Below are positions 33,606 through 45,483 of a stretch of DNA of 64,000 nucleotides, one piece after another. The DNA lies in the NCBI RefSeq assembly GCF_011386835.1, contig NC_088801.1, forward strand, positions 19,764,824 through 19,828,823. Direction: 5' to 3'. Under the pieces are notes generated by a model. It ran no database searches. It was not told the origin of the DNA and saw nothing but the letters and a program-made list of their open reading frames with translations. The stretch is from Chrysemys picta bellii. Lineage: Eukaryota; Chordata; Testudines; Emydidae. Both the position numbers and the translations under genes were made by a program. The stretch's first letter is position 1. The number at the start of each line of letters is the position of its first letter.

Positions 33606-36600
33606 CACACACACAGTTAAAACTAACGACAATTAGGAAACAAGAAAAAATAAAAATGATGAGCGTTCAGAAATCTGGAAGGGTTTGTATGAGGGGTGAA
33701 GAAAATCTTTGGATATCCACATCTTTCTCCATCAAATAAACACAGAAAGCTGTAAAGAGAAATCCTAAGGTCCTGAGCCCCAGTGTATATGTACTACTTG
33801 GTATTCTTCATGAGTATTAGGCTTAGAGCAACATTCCTCAAATTTGTGCTCCAGCTGGAAAGTAGCTGTGCAAGAAATTCAGAATGAAATAATTTCTACC
33901 ACTCCCTCAACCCTGTGCTGAGATTCAAGTCGTGGTTTGGTTTGGGGACGACATTACACAGTACTGGATTTTGCCCCAGGAGAACTCCCAAGAAAATCGT
34001 GAAGGAGCAGTTCAAGTCCAGGAAAAAGTCCTCCATCTGTTTTCCTTTCTACATGGACATTGAGGAGAATTTCAGGGAATCCTGGGAAAGCCAGATGATT
34101 GCCCGGTCCTAAGATGTACATTTTAAAATCACCTGCCTATGAGATGTTATTAGACCTTGGGTGTCCCTATCATGCACAGAAGAAGTCAGCTTTCCCAGTG
34201 GAACAGTGGCTTTCATGAAAGATCTTTGTGATAGGAAGCTCTGGAGAAATCACGAGCTGGTTACAAAGCCAGTTTTGCTGGGTTCAACCATGACTATCCA
34301 AAATGTTAACCATTGGCCACATCCTCTGGATCCAGACTCTCTGGTGGATCACAAGTAAATGAGAAGGCCTGGATGTAACCCCAGGTGGCTTCCAACTTCT
34401 TGTATTATGCTACCCTGAAAGCCTCCCTGCTGCTCATGAATAACCTCACAGGGAGAAGGACTCTATGGTTAAGGTCATGACACCAAGAAGTGGCTCTTCG
34501 TCACTCCTTTTAAAGGCAAGAAGCTTTTTTAGAAAGGCACTGGATCAAAACCTTCAACATCCCACATTGAGAAGAAAGACCCTGCTGAACTTAAGTCATG
34601 CTACAAAATGACAACCCAGATATTCAACTAAACAAGAGCACAAAGGAACCAGTCTCAAGTCAGTGTTGTTTGACAAGATGATTAAGGAGAGTTTGATACC
34701 AGGGAAGCAACTTCCCCAAAGAGGCATGGCTGCTTCCTGCCTAGAGTGATGTCTGTTCCTGGGGAGAGCTGAAGTATATAGAAATTAGATGGTATCCCTT
34801 TAAATAGTTTGGGAGCACTGTAATGGGCCTCCCTGTCTTCTATAGCAAAGCCCACCAGAAGCTAAAAGAGTAGAAGTGTATGTTGCTAGGGCTTGTATGT
34901 TTATATTTAGTATATATGGTTATTTGGAATCCTATGCTGTCCGTGTGGGTTCTGCATATGTTGGTTCTTAATGTTGAGTAGAGAGAAAAAATACCACACA
35001 CCCTTTACTTGGCATTTCAGAATCAGTCACAAGACATGGCCCTTTGGATGCAGTGTCTCATGAGTTGTGGTCATGCTCGCCCTCGTTCTCCTATCTCAGT
35101 AAGCCTGCTCAGAGTTTATCTCAATTTCTGCTGGGCCTAACTCAAAGTCCAGCCAAGAGGGTTCTAGATCAAAAGTCATTTTACAAGGTAAAGCCTAAAT
35201 CTCCCTTTCTTTCCCATCCAGTCACTCATATTAAGTAATTCTTAGTCTCTAAAAAGGCTCTTCTTAGAATCTTGTTATTGCTTACATGCTCTTGCATCAG
35301 ACAAATCTAAAACAGAGGGTAACTGTAATTGGATTCAGAGGCTATCCTTCTAGTAATAAAATATTTATATAACTCAGCATGGGAATTCAGGTTCGAGCTT
35401 TGACACTCAACAAAGGAGATTCTAGGTCATCCATCCCACACTACATTATCTAAGGTCACTACTTTGGCAAAGGCAGCAGCTGCCACAATTTGCAGCAAAG
35501 ATGTTGTTCAGCCCGTTATCCTTTGCTTTGAGCAGAAGTAGCAGCAAAAATTATTCCAAGAAACATATTGGCAGAGTGCAAGCTGCAGCATACTTGTGCT
35601 GGAAATATTTCATTTCTGAAGAGTGTTTGTACAAAATCTAAGATGTTGAATCCCAGGAGAGCTTTTTTCTAAGAAATAACAGAAAACATCATAACAGTAG
35701 CTTCATTTCCACTAGTCAGTTCCTGATAATCTGATAACACTTCCAGTTAGACCTGCTAGCGAGTTTGGGGAAAAAACATATGTTCTGTCATATTTTGTGA
35801 ATATACAGACATGCTAGAAAAAAAATTCATGACACATTTTAGGTCCCTACTGTTTTATTAGCAGACAGTTACATTCAGGGTGATTAATAGTATGCGATCT
35901 ATCAACAGCTGATAATATAAAGAGTATGGCTGTCATGGTTGTTTTAAAAAAAATTTCACTTGCTTTTAACTTTAACCTTTTTAACTTGTTTTGCTCAGTG
36001 AGAGCAGGATTGAGCCTTTTACTTGTATGAACATTTTGAATACTTTCATAAGTGAAGCCTGTTTTGTTGTCTAATGCAATCAACCAGAGGGTACACACTT
36101 AGTTGAGGGGTGGGAATTCTAATATAGTTTATATTGCTGAATGAATAGTTCCAAAAACACTCTTGGTTCACAAACAGTTTTGTATGGATAAATGTCAAGC
36201 ATGGTTTGTTGTGATTCCATGGGGCACATTATTTGTTATTAATGAATATTGGCAGAGCTGGTAGGTATCTGGGAAAAGCCAGTCTGCAAAACCCAGTCTG
36301 CAAAACCCAAACGTTTTACAAATTTAAGCACAAATGATTATTTGTACTACAAGTGCTTTCTTCATTATTTACTCCTTATTATTCTTCTGTTTAAAATGTT
36401 ACAATCATCCAGTGCAGGAGCAGAAAACAGTACCATGTGACTTAGGTAACCAGCCATACAATAGGAATAACAAATACTGAATAGTCAAAGCAAATACATT
36501 GTGAACAACCTAAAGTCTGAAAAATATTCACCCAAATAATATACTTGCTCCTTTTTCCTAGGGTTTGGCTTTATTAGCTAAAATGCAATGGCAAAATGTC

Positions 36601-36723
36601 AATCTCAGCCTAAACTTCTTCCCCGAGTTTGCTTGTTCCTAGGGTTTCCCTCCAAGACCTCCTCCTTCTTGACTCCATATTTCCCTCTAGCATAAAGAGA
36701 TAATCCATCTCCTAGTCTAACCC
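33606..36723. other. No gene confirmed; possible decayed coding remnant at 33900-34700
   Basis: Between about 33915 and 34700 the plus strand has short frames with an amino-acid-like texture (for example 'KDLCDRKLWRNHELVTKPV' and 'FFVTPFKGKKLF' in shifting frames), suggesting a decayed processed pseudogene. I cannot name a parent. The rest is AT-rich and featureless. Confidence 0.3.
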
Positions 36724-36786
36724 CAAACCCATTGAAGTTAATAGAAAGATTCCCATTGATTTAAATGGACAAGGGACCAAATAGCT
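36724..36786. repeat. Short palindromic repeat, copy 3
   Basis: 'cccattgaagttaatagaaa' and 'cccattgatttaaatgg' repeat the motif pattern of 7328-7392 in decayed form. Confidence 0.35.
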
Positions 36787-37166
36787 TGTTTTGGACCAAA
36801 CTAGACTCACCTTTTGGCATAATTCAGGAGGAATTACTGCTGGATCTTAATCCAGGACTTTAGCTCCTGAGCCTAAGGTGATCCAATAGCATGCATTCCT
36901 CTTAAAGTCTGCCACCCTTCAACAAACCCCCCAAAAGAGCAGATGTCCTTGGCATATATGTTATCTAAAGAAATCATTCCCGGAGGGGTGGGGGGATGTT
37001 TATTGGCCTAAATTTAGAGAATGTTCGGTTTATCTGGCTCTCCCTCTCTAAACTCCCTCACAAAACTCCCCTTTGCTGGTCCTTTTCACTTAGGATCTGG
37101 CTTTTTAAATGCCTGTTCTCGTTGAGTAGCCCTGCCCCCTCATCAAGGGAACGGAAAGGTATTAGG

Positions 37167-38155
37167 GATTGCAGGGTGGATTGATTTAAATCAAGGCAAT
37201 TTAAATCAATAATTTAAATAATGATTTAAATCACCAAGTGGAAAGCCTCAATTAAAATCAACTTTTCTGTTTGTACTTCAGTTATTTTCTAAAGAAAGGT
37301 GCATTCATATTGGTTGATATAACCATTAAAGTTTGTTGATTTATAACTAAATAGAGACTTGGTACACCTTTTTGCTACCTAAGAAGGTACACTATAACTA
37401 TATACATTTATTTAAGCAATTATATAGCTTATATTTTTACATTTTTATAAATTGTACATATTTAGTGTGTTAGAAAATGGTGAATGATATATATCTTATT
37501 TACTAGATAATTAGTGTGGTAACTGGGACTTAATTAAACACACAAAACAGCATATACAATTTATTTTTATTCAAAACAACATTTAAATTAATTTTGGATA
37601 CATAAACCTCAAATAACAAAACATGTTTCACATTTACAACTAAATGATTTATTAATTACAGGGATTAACTGTAGTCCATGAATTAAACAGATTATTTGAG
37701 GTCAGCCTGGGAAATTTTTCAAATATGCCTAAATGAAAGTGACCGGAGCTTACGTTCTTATTGGTCTAAGACTCTTGACAATGAGACAGTCTCCTAAGTT
37801 ACTTAGGCTGACCTTGTGTGCTATATTTATAAACCTGACCTCAAAAGTTAGATTTTCCCCCTGATTCTTTCTTTAGAAAAGCAGCCTCTATCTCAAACAT
37901 TTTGCTAGATGTTCATGGATTCAGCATATTTATTTTTTATTTAAATGTTTGAAGAGATTATAATAAGTTTAGGCCTTAATATATGTTGGCTTACATTCAA
38001 ATTTCATTGTAAACAGGTGTATTTTTAAAAAGAAAAATGTATTATAATCTACATAACAATAAAAATTCCAATTTAAATAAAAAAAACCAATTTAAGTACA
38101 GAACATCCACATTTTTAATTTTTTCAAAATAATTATTGATTTTTATCCACAATTA
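37167..38155. mobile_element. AT-rich palindromic DNA element (~990 bp)
   Basis: The left end 'agggtggattgatttaaatc' and the following repeated 'atttaaatca' blocks belong to a widespread amniote repeat. The right end 'ttattgatttttatccac' is a weaker inverted partner. The interior is strongly AT-rich and without ORFs. No target duplication can be assigned. I cannot place the superfamily. Confidence 0.55.
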
Positions 38156-38994
38156 ATTGTTATGCAGCCTTAATGACAGTAATTGCTTTTATTGTAATAA
38201 TCCATTGTAATAGCTCATAAAAAAATTCGGTCTGATCTAGAACAATTGCAAGTCCACGTTCCTTAAAGGTGATTGGCTTTTCTTTCTAGAATAGTTCTGG
38301 TATTAATTTAATTTTTAGATTCAAGAACAATGTATGTATAGTATCTACAAAGAGCTTATGGGTGGAATTCACAAAGCTACTTCAGCATTTAAAGTCCCCC
38401 ACTGTGATCCACACAACTCCCAGCGAACACAGTAGGTGTCTAAACTCACTCGGTGCCAGCCTTTTCAAAGTAAAAATGAAAGTGTGATTGGACTACAGAA
38501 TTAATCTGTAGCCCAGCGGTTAGAAGACCCACATGGGGACCAGGAGATCATGGGGTCAGTCCCTCTGCACCAATCACACTATTTATTTATTTATTTATCC
38601 AGAGTGGAACAGTTTCAATAGGCGAGACTGAGGGAGCCCCCACATTAGAATATGTCACAGCCCAGTGGTTAGGGTATTCTCCAGAGGGCTGGAAGATCCC
38701 TGTTCAATTCCCTTTTTTCCCCTCTGGCGGCATGGGGAAGAGAATGAACCTGGGTCTCCACATCCCAGGTGAGTGTTCTAACTATTTGGCTGAAAGTTAT
38801 AAATTAGGTACCACCAACTGGTCCTCCTCCTCTTCTAGACATTTTGTGTGGAGTGAGGCAGGTGCCTAACTCATTCCTGCAGAAAACTTCATAGGCACCC
38901 ATGCCAGGAGAGGGGTCCCCATTAATGGATCACTAGCAGAGCTAGGTGCCTATCTCTGAGAAAGGGGCAGGGCTTAGCACATTGGCATCTTTTT

Positions 38995-39340
38995 GCGAAC
39001 AGGGGCTGCTAACAGGGAGTTTCACAAGGGAGTTCTCCAGGTGAAGGAGGAGCAATACAGCACCCTTTTGGGGTAAGTGACTGTCTGTAGTGTGTGTTTG
39101 TTTGTGTTTGAGGGTTACTTGCTGTGTGCTGAGCTTGTGTTTGTCAGTCTGTTTGTTTGTTTTGGTTGTTTGAAGGACCGTGTGCTGTGGCTGGCAGTTG
39201 GAAGGTTTGAAAGCTAGAAGCCTCTGGTAAGTGGCTGAGCCTTCATCAGTGGGCGGGGCATTCATACAGGCCAGGGCTTTATAAAGCAGCGCACAAGCGA
39301 CCAGGGGCTGCGAACAGGGAGTTTCACAAGGGAGTTTGGA
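38995..39340 (+). repeat. Duplicated 43-bp block in the CR1 5' UTR
   Basis: gcgaacaggggctgctaaca at about 38995 and gcgaccaggggctgcgaaca at about 39297 begin two near-identical blocks (both continue gggagtttcacaagggag) about 302 bp apart. They may be part of tandem promoter units. Confidence 0.75.
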
Positions 39341-39498
39341 AGGGGAGCAGGAAGGGGGCGAGGGTCCCTTGCCAGTTCCATCTGTTTTCTCTTGATTCCC
39401 CTTAATACCTATAAAGCAACTACATTCATAACTTTTTGCTTAAACAACCCTTTCAGCTGACAGGGGGCTGCAGACGGGAGTTTGACAGAGGGAGGCTT

Positions 39499-40569
39499 AT
39501 GATGGTTAGGAAGACCCGCAACACCTGTGCCAGCACTGCTACTGTCTCCTCCACCTGTGCCTGTAGCCAGACAGAGTGCCTAAGCATGGATGCCTCTACC
39601 CAGATCCTGGTGTGGTTTTGCAAAGACTGTAACTTGCAATTTCCACTTACTGATATCCAGGCTGGGGGGACCATCCAATGTGAGAGGTGCCTGCTGGTGG
39701 AATCTCTCAGGCAGCAGGTGGGAGAGCTACAGGAGGAGGTGGCTAGGTTGAGGAGCATCCGTATCCACGAGCAATTCCTCGACAGTGTCCATGTGGAGAC
39801 AGCTGAGGTAGCTGTCCCAGTACACAGGACTGCTGATACACCACTGGTGGAGGAGGAGATGGCTCAGGGTGGACACTGGCAGCTGGTTACTTCTGGCAGC
39901 AGGCAGTGCTCCACCCTTGCTCCGAACCCTCCTGCCGTGGTTATAGGTAACCGTTATGCTCTTCTTGATACAGGAAAGAAGGAATCACTCCCTACAGTAA
40001 AGGAGGAGAAGCCTCGTACCCCTAAGGCTGGAAAGTCTGCTGCCACCACTGCGAATAGGAAACGTAGGGTAGTGGTGGTCGGAGACTCTCTGCTGAGGGG
40101 GACGGAGGCGCCCATCTGTTGCCCTGACATTTCATCTCGGGAGGTATGTTGCCTGCCGGGGGCCCGTATCCGAGACGTTACGGAGGCATTGTTGAGGATT
40201 ATCCAGCCCTCTGACTACTACCCCATGCTACTCCTCCATGTGGGCACAAATGATACTGCGCGGTGTGACACTGAGCTGATCAAGAGTGACTACAGGGCTC
40301 TGGGAGTACGGGTGAAGGAGTTTGGAGCGCAGGTGGTATTCTCTTCGATTCTTCCTGTCAAAGGTAGGGGCCCGGGCAGAGACAGATGCATCATGGAGGT
40401 GAATGCCTGGCTGCGAAGATGGTGTCGCCAGGAGGGCTTTGGCTTCCTAGACCACGGGATGCTATTTGAGGAAGGACTGCTAGGCAGAGATGGCGTTCAC
40501 CTTTCGAGGAGAGGAAAGACCCTATTCGGACACAGACTGGCTAACCTAGTGAGGAGGGCTTTAAACTAG
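39499..40569 (+). CDS. CR1 ORF1 protein with SGNH esterase domain
   Basis: The first ATG in frame is 39499 (MMVRKTRN), giving 356 residues. The open frame further upstream begins only with TTG. The N-terminus has Cys-rich pairs (CACSQTEC at 20-27, CKDC at 41-44, CERC at 61-64), probably a zinc-binding module, followed by a short coiled coil ([15 protein letters not shown], 70-84). The C-terminal half is a GDSL/SGNH hydrolase-like domain with GDSL at 195-198 (catalytic Ser197), GTND at 249-252 and DGVH at 331-334 (Asp and His). Known CR1 and L2 elements carry such an esterase in ORF1, which acts in retrotransposon RNP formation, though its substrate is not settled. No stop or frameshift is seen. 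ORF2 follows after two bases. Confidence 0.9.
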   Translation: MMVRKTRNTCASTATVSSTCACSQTECLSMDASTQILVWFCKDCNLQFPLTDIQAGGTIQCERCLLVESLRQQVGELQEEVARLRSIRIHEQFLDSVHVETAEVAVPVHRTADTPLVEEEMAQGGHWQLVTSGSRQCSTLAPNPPAVVIGNRYALLDTGKKESLPTVKEEKPRTPKAGKSAATTANRKRRVVVVGDSLLRGTEAPICCPDISSREVCCLPGARIRDVTEALLRIIQPSDYYPMLLLHVGTNDTARCDTELIKSDYRALGVRVKEFGAQVVFSSILPVKGRGPGRDRCIMEVNAWLRRWCRQEGFGFLDHGMLFEEGLLGRDGVHLSRRGKTLFGHRLANLVRRALN

Positions 40570-40571
40570 GT

Positions 40572-43482
40572 TTGACGGGGACAGGTGAGCAAAGCCCACA
40601 GGTAAGTGGGGAACATGGAGACCAGGGAGATGGGTCGGAAACGAGAGGGAGTGTGGGCTATATTGGCAGAGAGAAAGGAGAGTCAGGACAAAACTGGGAG
40701 GAAAGATCAAACCAGTATCTTAGATGCCTATATACAAATGCGAGAAGTATGGGGAATAAGCAGGAAGAACTGGAAGTGCTAATAAATAAATACAACTATG
40801 ACATTGTTGGCATCACTGAAACTTGGTGGGATAATACACATGATTGGAATGTTGGTGTGGATGGGTACAGCTTGCTCAGGAAGGATAGACAGGGGAAAAA
40901 GGGAGGAGGTGTTGCCTTATATATTAAAAATGTACACACTTGGACTGAGGTAGAGATGGACATAGGAGACGGAAGTGTTGAGAGTCTCTGGGTTAGGCTT
41001 AAAGGGGCAAAAAACAAGGGAGATGTCATGCTAGGAGTCTACTACAGGCCACCTAACCAGGTGGAAGAGGTGGATGAGGCTTTTTTCAAGCAACTAACAA
41101 AATCATCCAAAGCCCAAGATTTGGTGGTGATGGGGGACTTCAACTATCCGGATATATGTTGGGAAAATAACACAGCGGGGCACAGACTATCCAACAAATT
41201 CTTGGACTGCATTGGAGACAACTTTTTATTTGAGAAGGTTGAAAAAGCTACTAGGGGGGAAGCTGTTCTAGACTTGATTTTAACAAACAGGGAGGAACTC
41301 GTTGAGAATGTGAAAGTAGAAGGCAGCCTGGGTGAAAGTGATCATGAAATCATAGAGTTTGCAATTCTAACGAAGGGTAGAAGGGAGAACAGCAAAATAG
41401 AGACAATGGATTTCAGGAAGGCAGATTTTGGGAAGCTCAGAGAGCTGATAGGTAAGGTCCCATGGGAATCAAGACTGAGGGGAAAAACAACTGAGGAGAG
41501 TTGGCAGTTTTTCAAAGGGACACTATTAAGGGCCCAAAAGCAAGCTATTCCGCTGGTTAGGAAAGATAGAAAATGTGGCAAAAGACCACCTTGGCTTAAC
41601 CACGAGATCATGCACGATCTAAAAAATAAAAAGGAGTCATATAAAAAATGGAAACTAGGACAGATTACAAAGGATGAATATAGGCAAACAACACAGGAAT
41701 GCAGGGGCAAGATTAGAAAGGCAAAGGCACAAAATGAGCTCAAACTAGCTACGGGAATAAAAGGAAACAAGAAGACTTTTTATCAATACATTAGAAGCAA
41801 GAGGAAGACCAAAGACAGGGTAGGCCCACTGCTTAGTGAAGAGGGAGAAACAGTAACAGGAAACTTGAAAATGGCAGAGATGCTTAATGACTTCTTTGTT
41901 TCGGTCTTCACCGAGAAGTCTGAAGGAATGCCTAACATAGTGAATGCTAATGGGAAGGGGGTAGGTTTAGCGGATAAAATAAAAAAAAGAACAAGTTAAA
42001 AATCACTTAGAAAAGTTAGATGCCTGCAAGTCACCCGGGCCTGATGAAATGCATCCTAGAATACTCAAGGAGCTAATAGAGGAGGTATCTGAGCCTCTAG
42101 CTATTATCTTTGGAAAGTCATGGGAGACGGGAGAGATTCCAGAAGACTGGAAAAGGGCAAATATAGTGCCCATCTATAAAAAGGGAAATAAAAACAACCC
42201 AGGTAACTACAGACCAGTTAGTTTAACTTCTGTGCCAGGGAAGATAATGGAGCAAGTAATTAAGGAAATCATCTGCAAACACTTGGAAGGTGGTAAGGTG
42301 ATAGGGAACAGCCAGCATGGATTTGTGAAGAACAAATCATGTCAAACCAATCTGATAGCTTTCTTTGATAGAATAACGAGCCTTGTGGATAAGGGTGAAG
42401 CGGTGGATGTGGTATACCTAGACTTTAGTAAGGCATTTGATACGGTCTCGCATGATATTCTTATCGATAAACTAGGCAAATACAAATTAGATGGGGCTAC
42501 TATAAGGTGGGTGCATAACTGGCTGGATAACCGTACTCAGAGAGTTGTTATTAATGGTTCCCAATCCTGCTGGAAAGGCGTAACGAGTGGGGTTCCACAG
42601 GGGTCTGTTTTGGAACCGGCTCTGTTCAATATCTTCATCAACGACTTAGATATTGGCATAGAAAGTACGCTTATTAAGTTTGTGGATGATACCAAACTGG
42701 GAGGGATTGCAACTACTTTGGAGGACAGGGTCATAATTCAAAATGATCTGGACAAATTGGAGAAATGGTCTGAGTTAAACAGGATGAAGTTTAACAAAGA
42801 CAAATGCAAAGTGCTCCACTTAGGAAGGAAAAATCAATTTCACACATACAGAATGGGAAAAGACTGTCTAGGAAGGAGTACAGCAGAAAGGGATCTAGGG
42901 GTTATAGTGGACCACAAGCTAAATATGAGTCAACAGTGTGATGCTGTTGCAAAAAAAGCAAACATGATTCTGGGATGCATTAACAGGTGTGTTGTGAGCA
43001 AGACACGAGAAGTCATTCTTCCGCTCTACTCTGCTCTGGTTAGGCCTCAGCTGGAGTATTGTGTCCAGTTCTGGGCGCCGCATTTTAAAAAAGATGTGGA
43101 GAAATTGGAAAGGGTCCAAAGAAGAGCAACAAGAATGATTAAAGATCTTGAGAACATGACCTATGAAGGAAGGCTGAAAGAACTGGGTTTGTTTAGTTTG
43201 GAGAAGAGAAGACTGAGAGGGGATATGATAGCAGTTTTCAGGTATCTAAAAGGGTGTCATAAGGAGGAGGGAGAGAACTTGTTCACCTTAGCCTCTAAGG
43301 ATAGAACCAGAAACAATGGGTTTTAACTGCAGCAAGGGAGGTCTAGGTTGGACATTAGGAAAAAGTTCCTAACTGTCAGGGTGGTTAAACACTGGAACAA
43401 ATTGCCTAGGGAAGTTGTGGAATCTCCGTCTCTGGAGATATTTAAGAGTAGGTTAGATAAATGTCTATCAGGGATGGTCTAG
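40572..43482 (+). pseudogene. CR1 ORF2 (endonuclease-reverse transcriptase), frameshifted
   Basis: The frame opens at 40572 without an ATG; the first in-frame ATG comes late (residue 60), so initiation may be unusual or by reinitiation after ORF1. Residues 52-260 show an APE-type endonuclease (TNARSM, ITETWW with Glu83, GDFN at 188-191, SDH at 256-258). An A run of eight (41981-41988) shifts the frame, apparently by one extra A, and the reading continues in the frame of 42049-43326. That part holds reverse transcriptase: motif A LDFSKAFD, motif B '[10 protein letters not shown]' (Gly is usual where Glu stands) and motif C FVDD (FADD is usual). A TAA at 43324 interrupts a segment that stays open to TAG 43480-43482, so it is premature. 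The full length would be near the CR1 norm of about 970 codons. Confidence 0.9.
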
Positions 43483-43574
43483 ACAGTATTTGGTCCTGCC
43501 ATGCGGGCAGGGGACTGGACTCGATGACCTCTCGAGGTCCCTTCCAGTCCTATAATCTATGAATCTATGAATCT
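43483..43574 (+). repeat. CR1 3' tail with (atctatga)n terminus
   Basis: The tail 'tttggtcctgccatgcgggc', ctggactcgatgacctctcg and aggtcccttccagtc is nearly identical to the end of the SINE at 12830-12885. It ends with two to three atctatga units. This is presumably the site recognised by the CR1 reverse transcriptase. Confidence 0.85.
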
Positions 43575-43793
43575 CCCATTGGTTAGCTTTGGTAGGGTGC
43601 GGCATAGTGTGCTGGGTTTTATGGAATGCATTCTTTGGTCCCTATGTCTCCTTATTTGCATAAGGACACCAGCTGCCTAACTCAGGCTTTGTGGATCGCA
43701 GGGTTGTTCCTGTGATTTTCTAGGAGCCAAAAAGTCAGGCACCATGATAGTCAATTTTGCATCACGTAAGTTCCTTTGTGGATTCCACCCTAA

Positions 43794-44498
43794 GTGCTTT
43801 AAGGCCAGGAGAACAGGATTTGAACATGCTTAGAAAAATATAGAGCAAGCACCTGGGACTCTCCATCAATTATGAAGCTGTGGAACCAAACCCAGAGCAA
43901 ATTCTAAAATTCAAACCTATAGTAGGTATTGCATGACAAACCACAATATGGCACTGGCACTTTAAGTATTTAAAGTATTTTTTCGAAACAGGTTGCAAAT
44001 TTGTTTTTTCTTCAGCACTGATTGCAAACACCCCAAATGTCTGTAGCGTTAAACTTAGCTGGCATGAGATGACATCAACGAAATAGGAACTTACAGTAAA
44101 AAAGGAAAATGTTGTAAAAAATTTGACTTCAAACACATGATCCAGGTAATGACTAGCTTATGGGTGAAATTCATTCTGTGCAGAAGCCTGGCACAATATT
44201 CAATAAGCCACATTAGCCCTTTGTTAAGGGGCATATGTGGGATTCAAAGTGTGCACAGGCTTTGTGCTGGACCACTGCACACGAGTGAATTGCACCATGT
44301 GAGTCTGAGTCAAGATGATCATTTGGGTACGTTCGACTAGTCACGTCAGCAGAAAGAATTTATCCTTTCAACTTCTGGTTCCTCATTTTCTTTATCCTGG
44401 TGAGGCACAAAGTCCCCTTTTGTTATAGAGCAGAAATTAAAGCAGTGCAGTGTCAGATTTTGATGCTTTGCCTATTCCTGAAAGCAGAGGAAAGTGAA
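43794..44498. other. No feature recognised
   Basis: No gene or nameable repeat is seen. Confidence 0.5.
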
Positions 44499-44740
44499 AT
44501 TCATAGAGTCCAAGGCCAGATGGCACCACTGTGATCATCTAGTCTGATCTCCTCTAGGACACAGGCCATAGAACTTCCCCAAAATAATTCCATTTGAACT
44601 AGAGTTTGTCTTTTAGAAAAACAGACAGTCTTGATTTAAAAACTGCCATGACCCTGGGTAAATTGTTCCAATGGTTAATTTACATCTTATTTCCAGTCTG
44701 AATTTTGTCTCGTTTCAACTTCCAGCCACTGGATATCTTG
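44499..44740 (-). repeat. CR1 LINE 3' region, minus strand
   Basis: 'gatcatctagtctgatctcc', 'acacaggccatagaacttcc', 'tgggtaaattgttccaatgg' and 'tccagtctgaatt' are collinear with 8276-8632, with an internal deletion of the 'tgatggtaaaatc' part. Confidence 0.85.
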
Positions 44741-45483
44741 GTATACCTAGATTCCAGCCACCACGAGAGCAGCGTTAACATGTTAAATGTTAATATGAAA
44801 CAAACACGTCCAAGTGAGATCATTCCTTTACCCAGCTAAGCATGACTATTGAGCTCCCTCTTTGGAAGTGTGTGCAAGCCCATCCAGCACGACTGCATAC
44901 AACTCTGACATTTGCTTCCTGTGATCATTTGTGGCAGTAAAAGTCAACTACTGATGCCAAATGGTGTGAACATGGACAAAGTGAATTCGTTTAAAAATGG
45001 GAAGAGTCACAAAAAAGGATTTGCACTATTTGCTCATCTTCGCTATCATAACTGCTTGAAAGGTACTTAGGTTGCTATGGTTATTTCTCAGGTTGAATCT
45101 GTAGCTGAGAAGGTACCATGTTTGAAATACATAGAAATGTGCTTGTACTCACTAACCTCTGTATTTGATGTAGATATCACCTTTGTTGAAGGCCTGTGCT
45201 ATAATAATAACTTGCACTTAAACAGACCCTTTTATCTAGGATCGCAAAGCACTTTTAATTCATTAGTTAAACCTAAAAATAGCCTTTTGATTGGCTAACT
45301 TGTTTTGACTGATTTGAATCTATTAATATATCATTGGTCTGAATGTCCAGCTAACTCAGTCCTTACTGGGTTTATGTTCTGCTTTGGTGAGATTGTGTGT
45401 AGCCTGACCCAAAGTTGAGTAAATATAATTGTAACTTGAGGATTAACAGGTTCTTGTCCCAAGATCAGGCCCAGTCAGATTAT

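Larger units (their letters stand above)
38990..43574 (+). mobile_element. Nearly full-length CR1 LINE (about 4.6 kb)
   Basis: It contains a 5' UTR with a duplicated block, ORF1 (39499-40569), ORF2 (40572-43482, with one frameshift and one premature stop) and a 3' tail ending in 'atctatga' units (43546-43574). CR1 elements normally end in such 8-bp repeats and make no regular target duplication; none is seen here. Only two coding lesions were found, so it is young compared with other CR1 copies here, but it cannot make full ORF2 as read. The exact 5' boundary is uncertain by some tens of bases. It sits inside a palindromic repeat. Confidence 0.9.
38357..43793. mobile_element. Large palindromic repeat, copy A, split by a CR1 insertion
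   Basis: The left end 'gggtggaattcacaaag' and the right end 'ctttgtggattccaccct' are inverted repeats. Without the CR1 (about 38990-43574) the element is roughly 850 bp. It holds tRNA-like A-box sequences (tagcccagcggttagaag at 38513 and cacagcccagtggttaggg at 38655) and one in the opposite direction near 38775. Related copies are at 48168-49130 (itself split by an hAT) and 55735-56650. The family is not known to me. Flanking tta and taa might be remnants of a 3-bp duplication. Confidence 0.6.
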
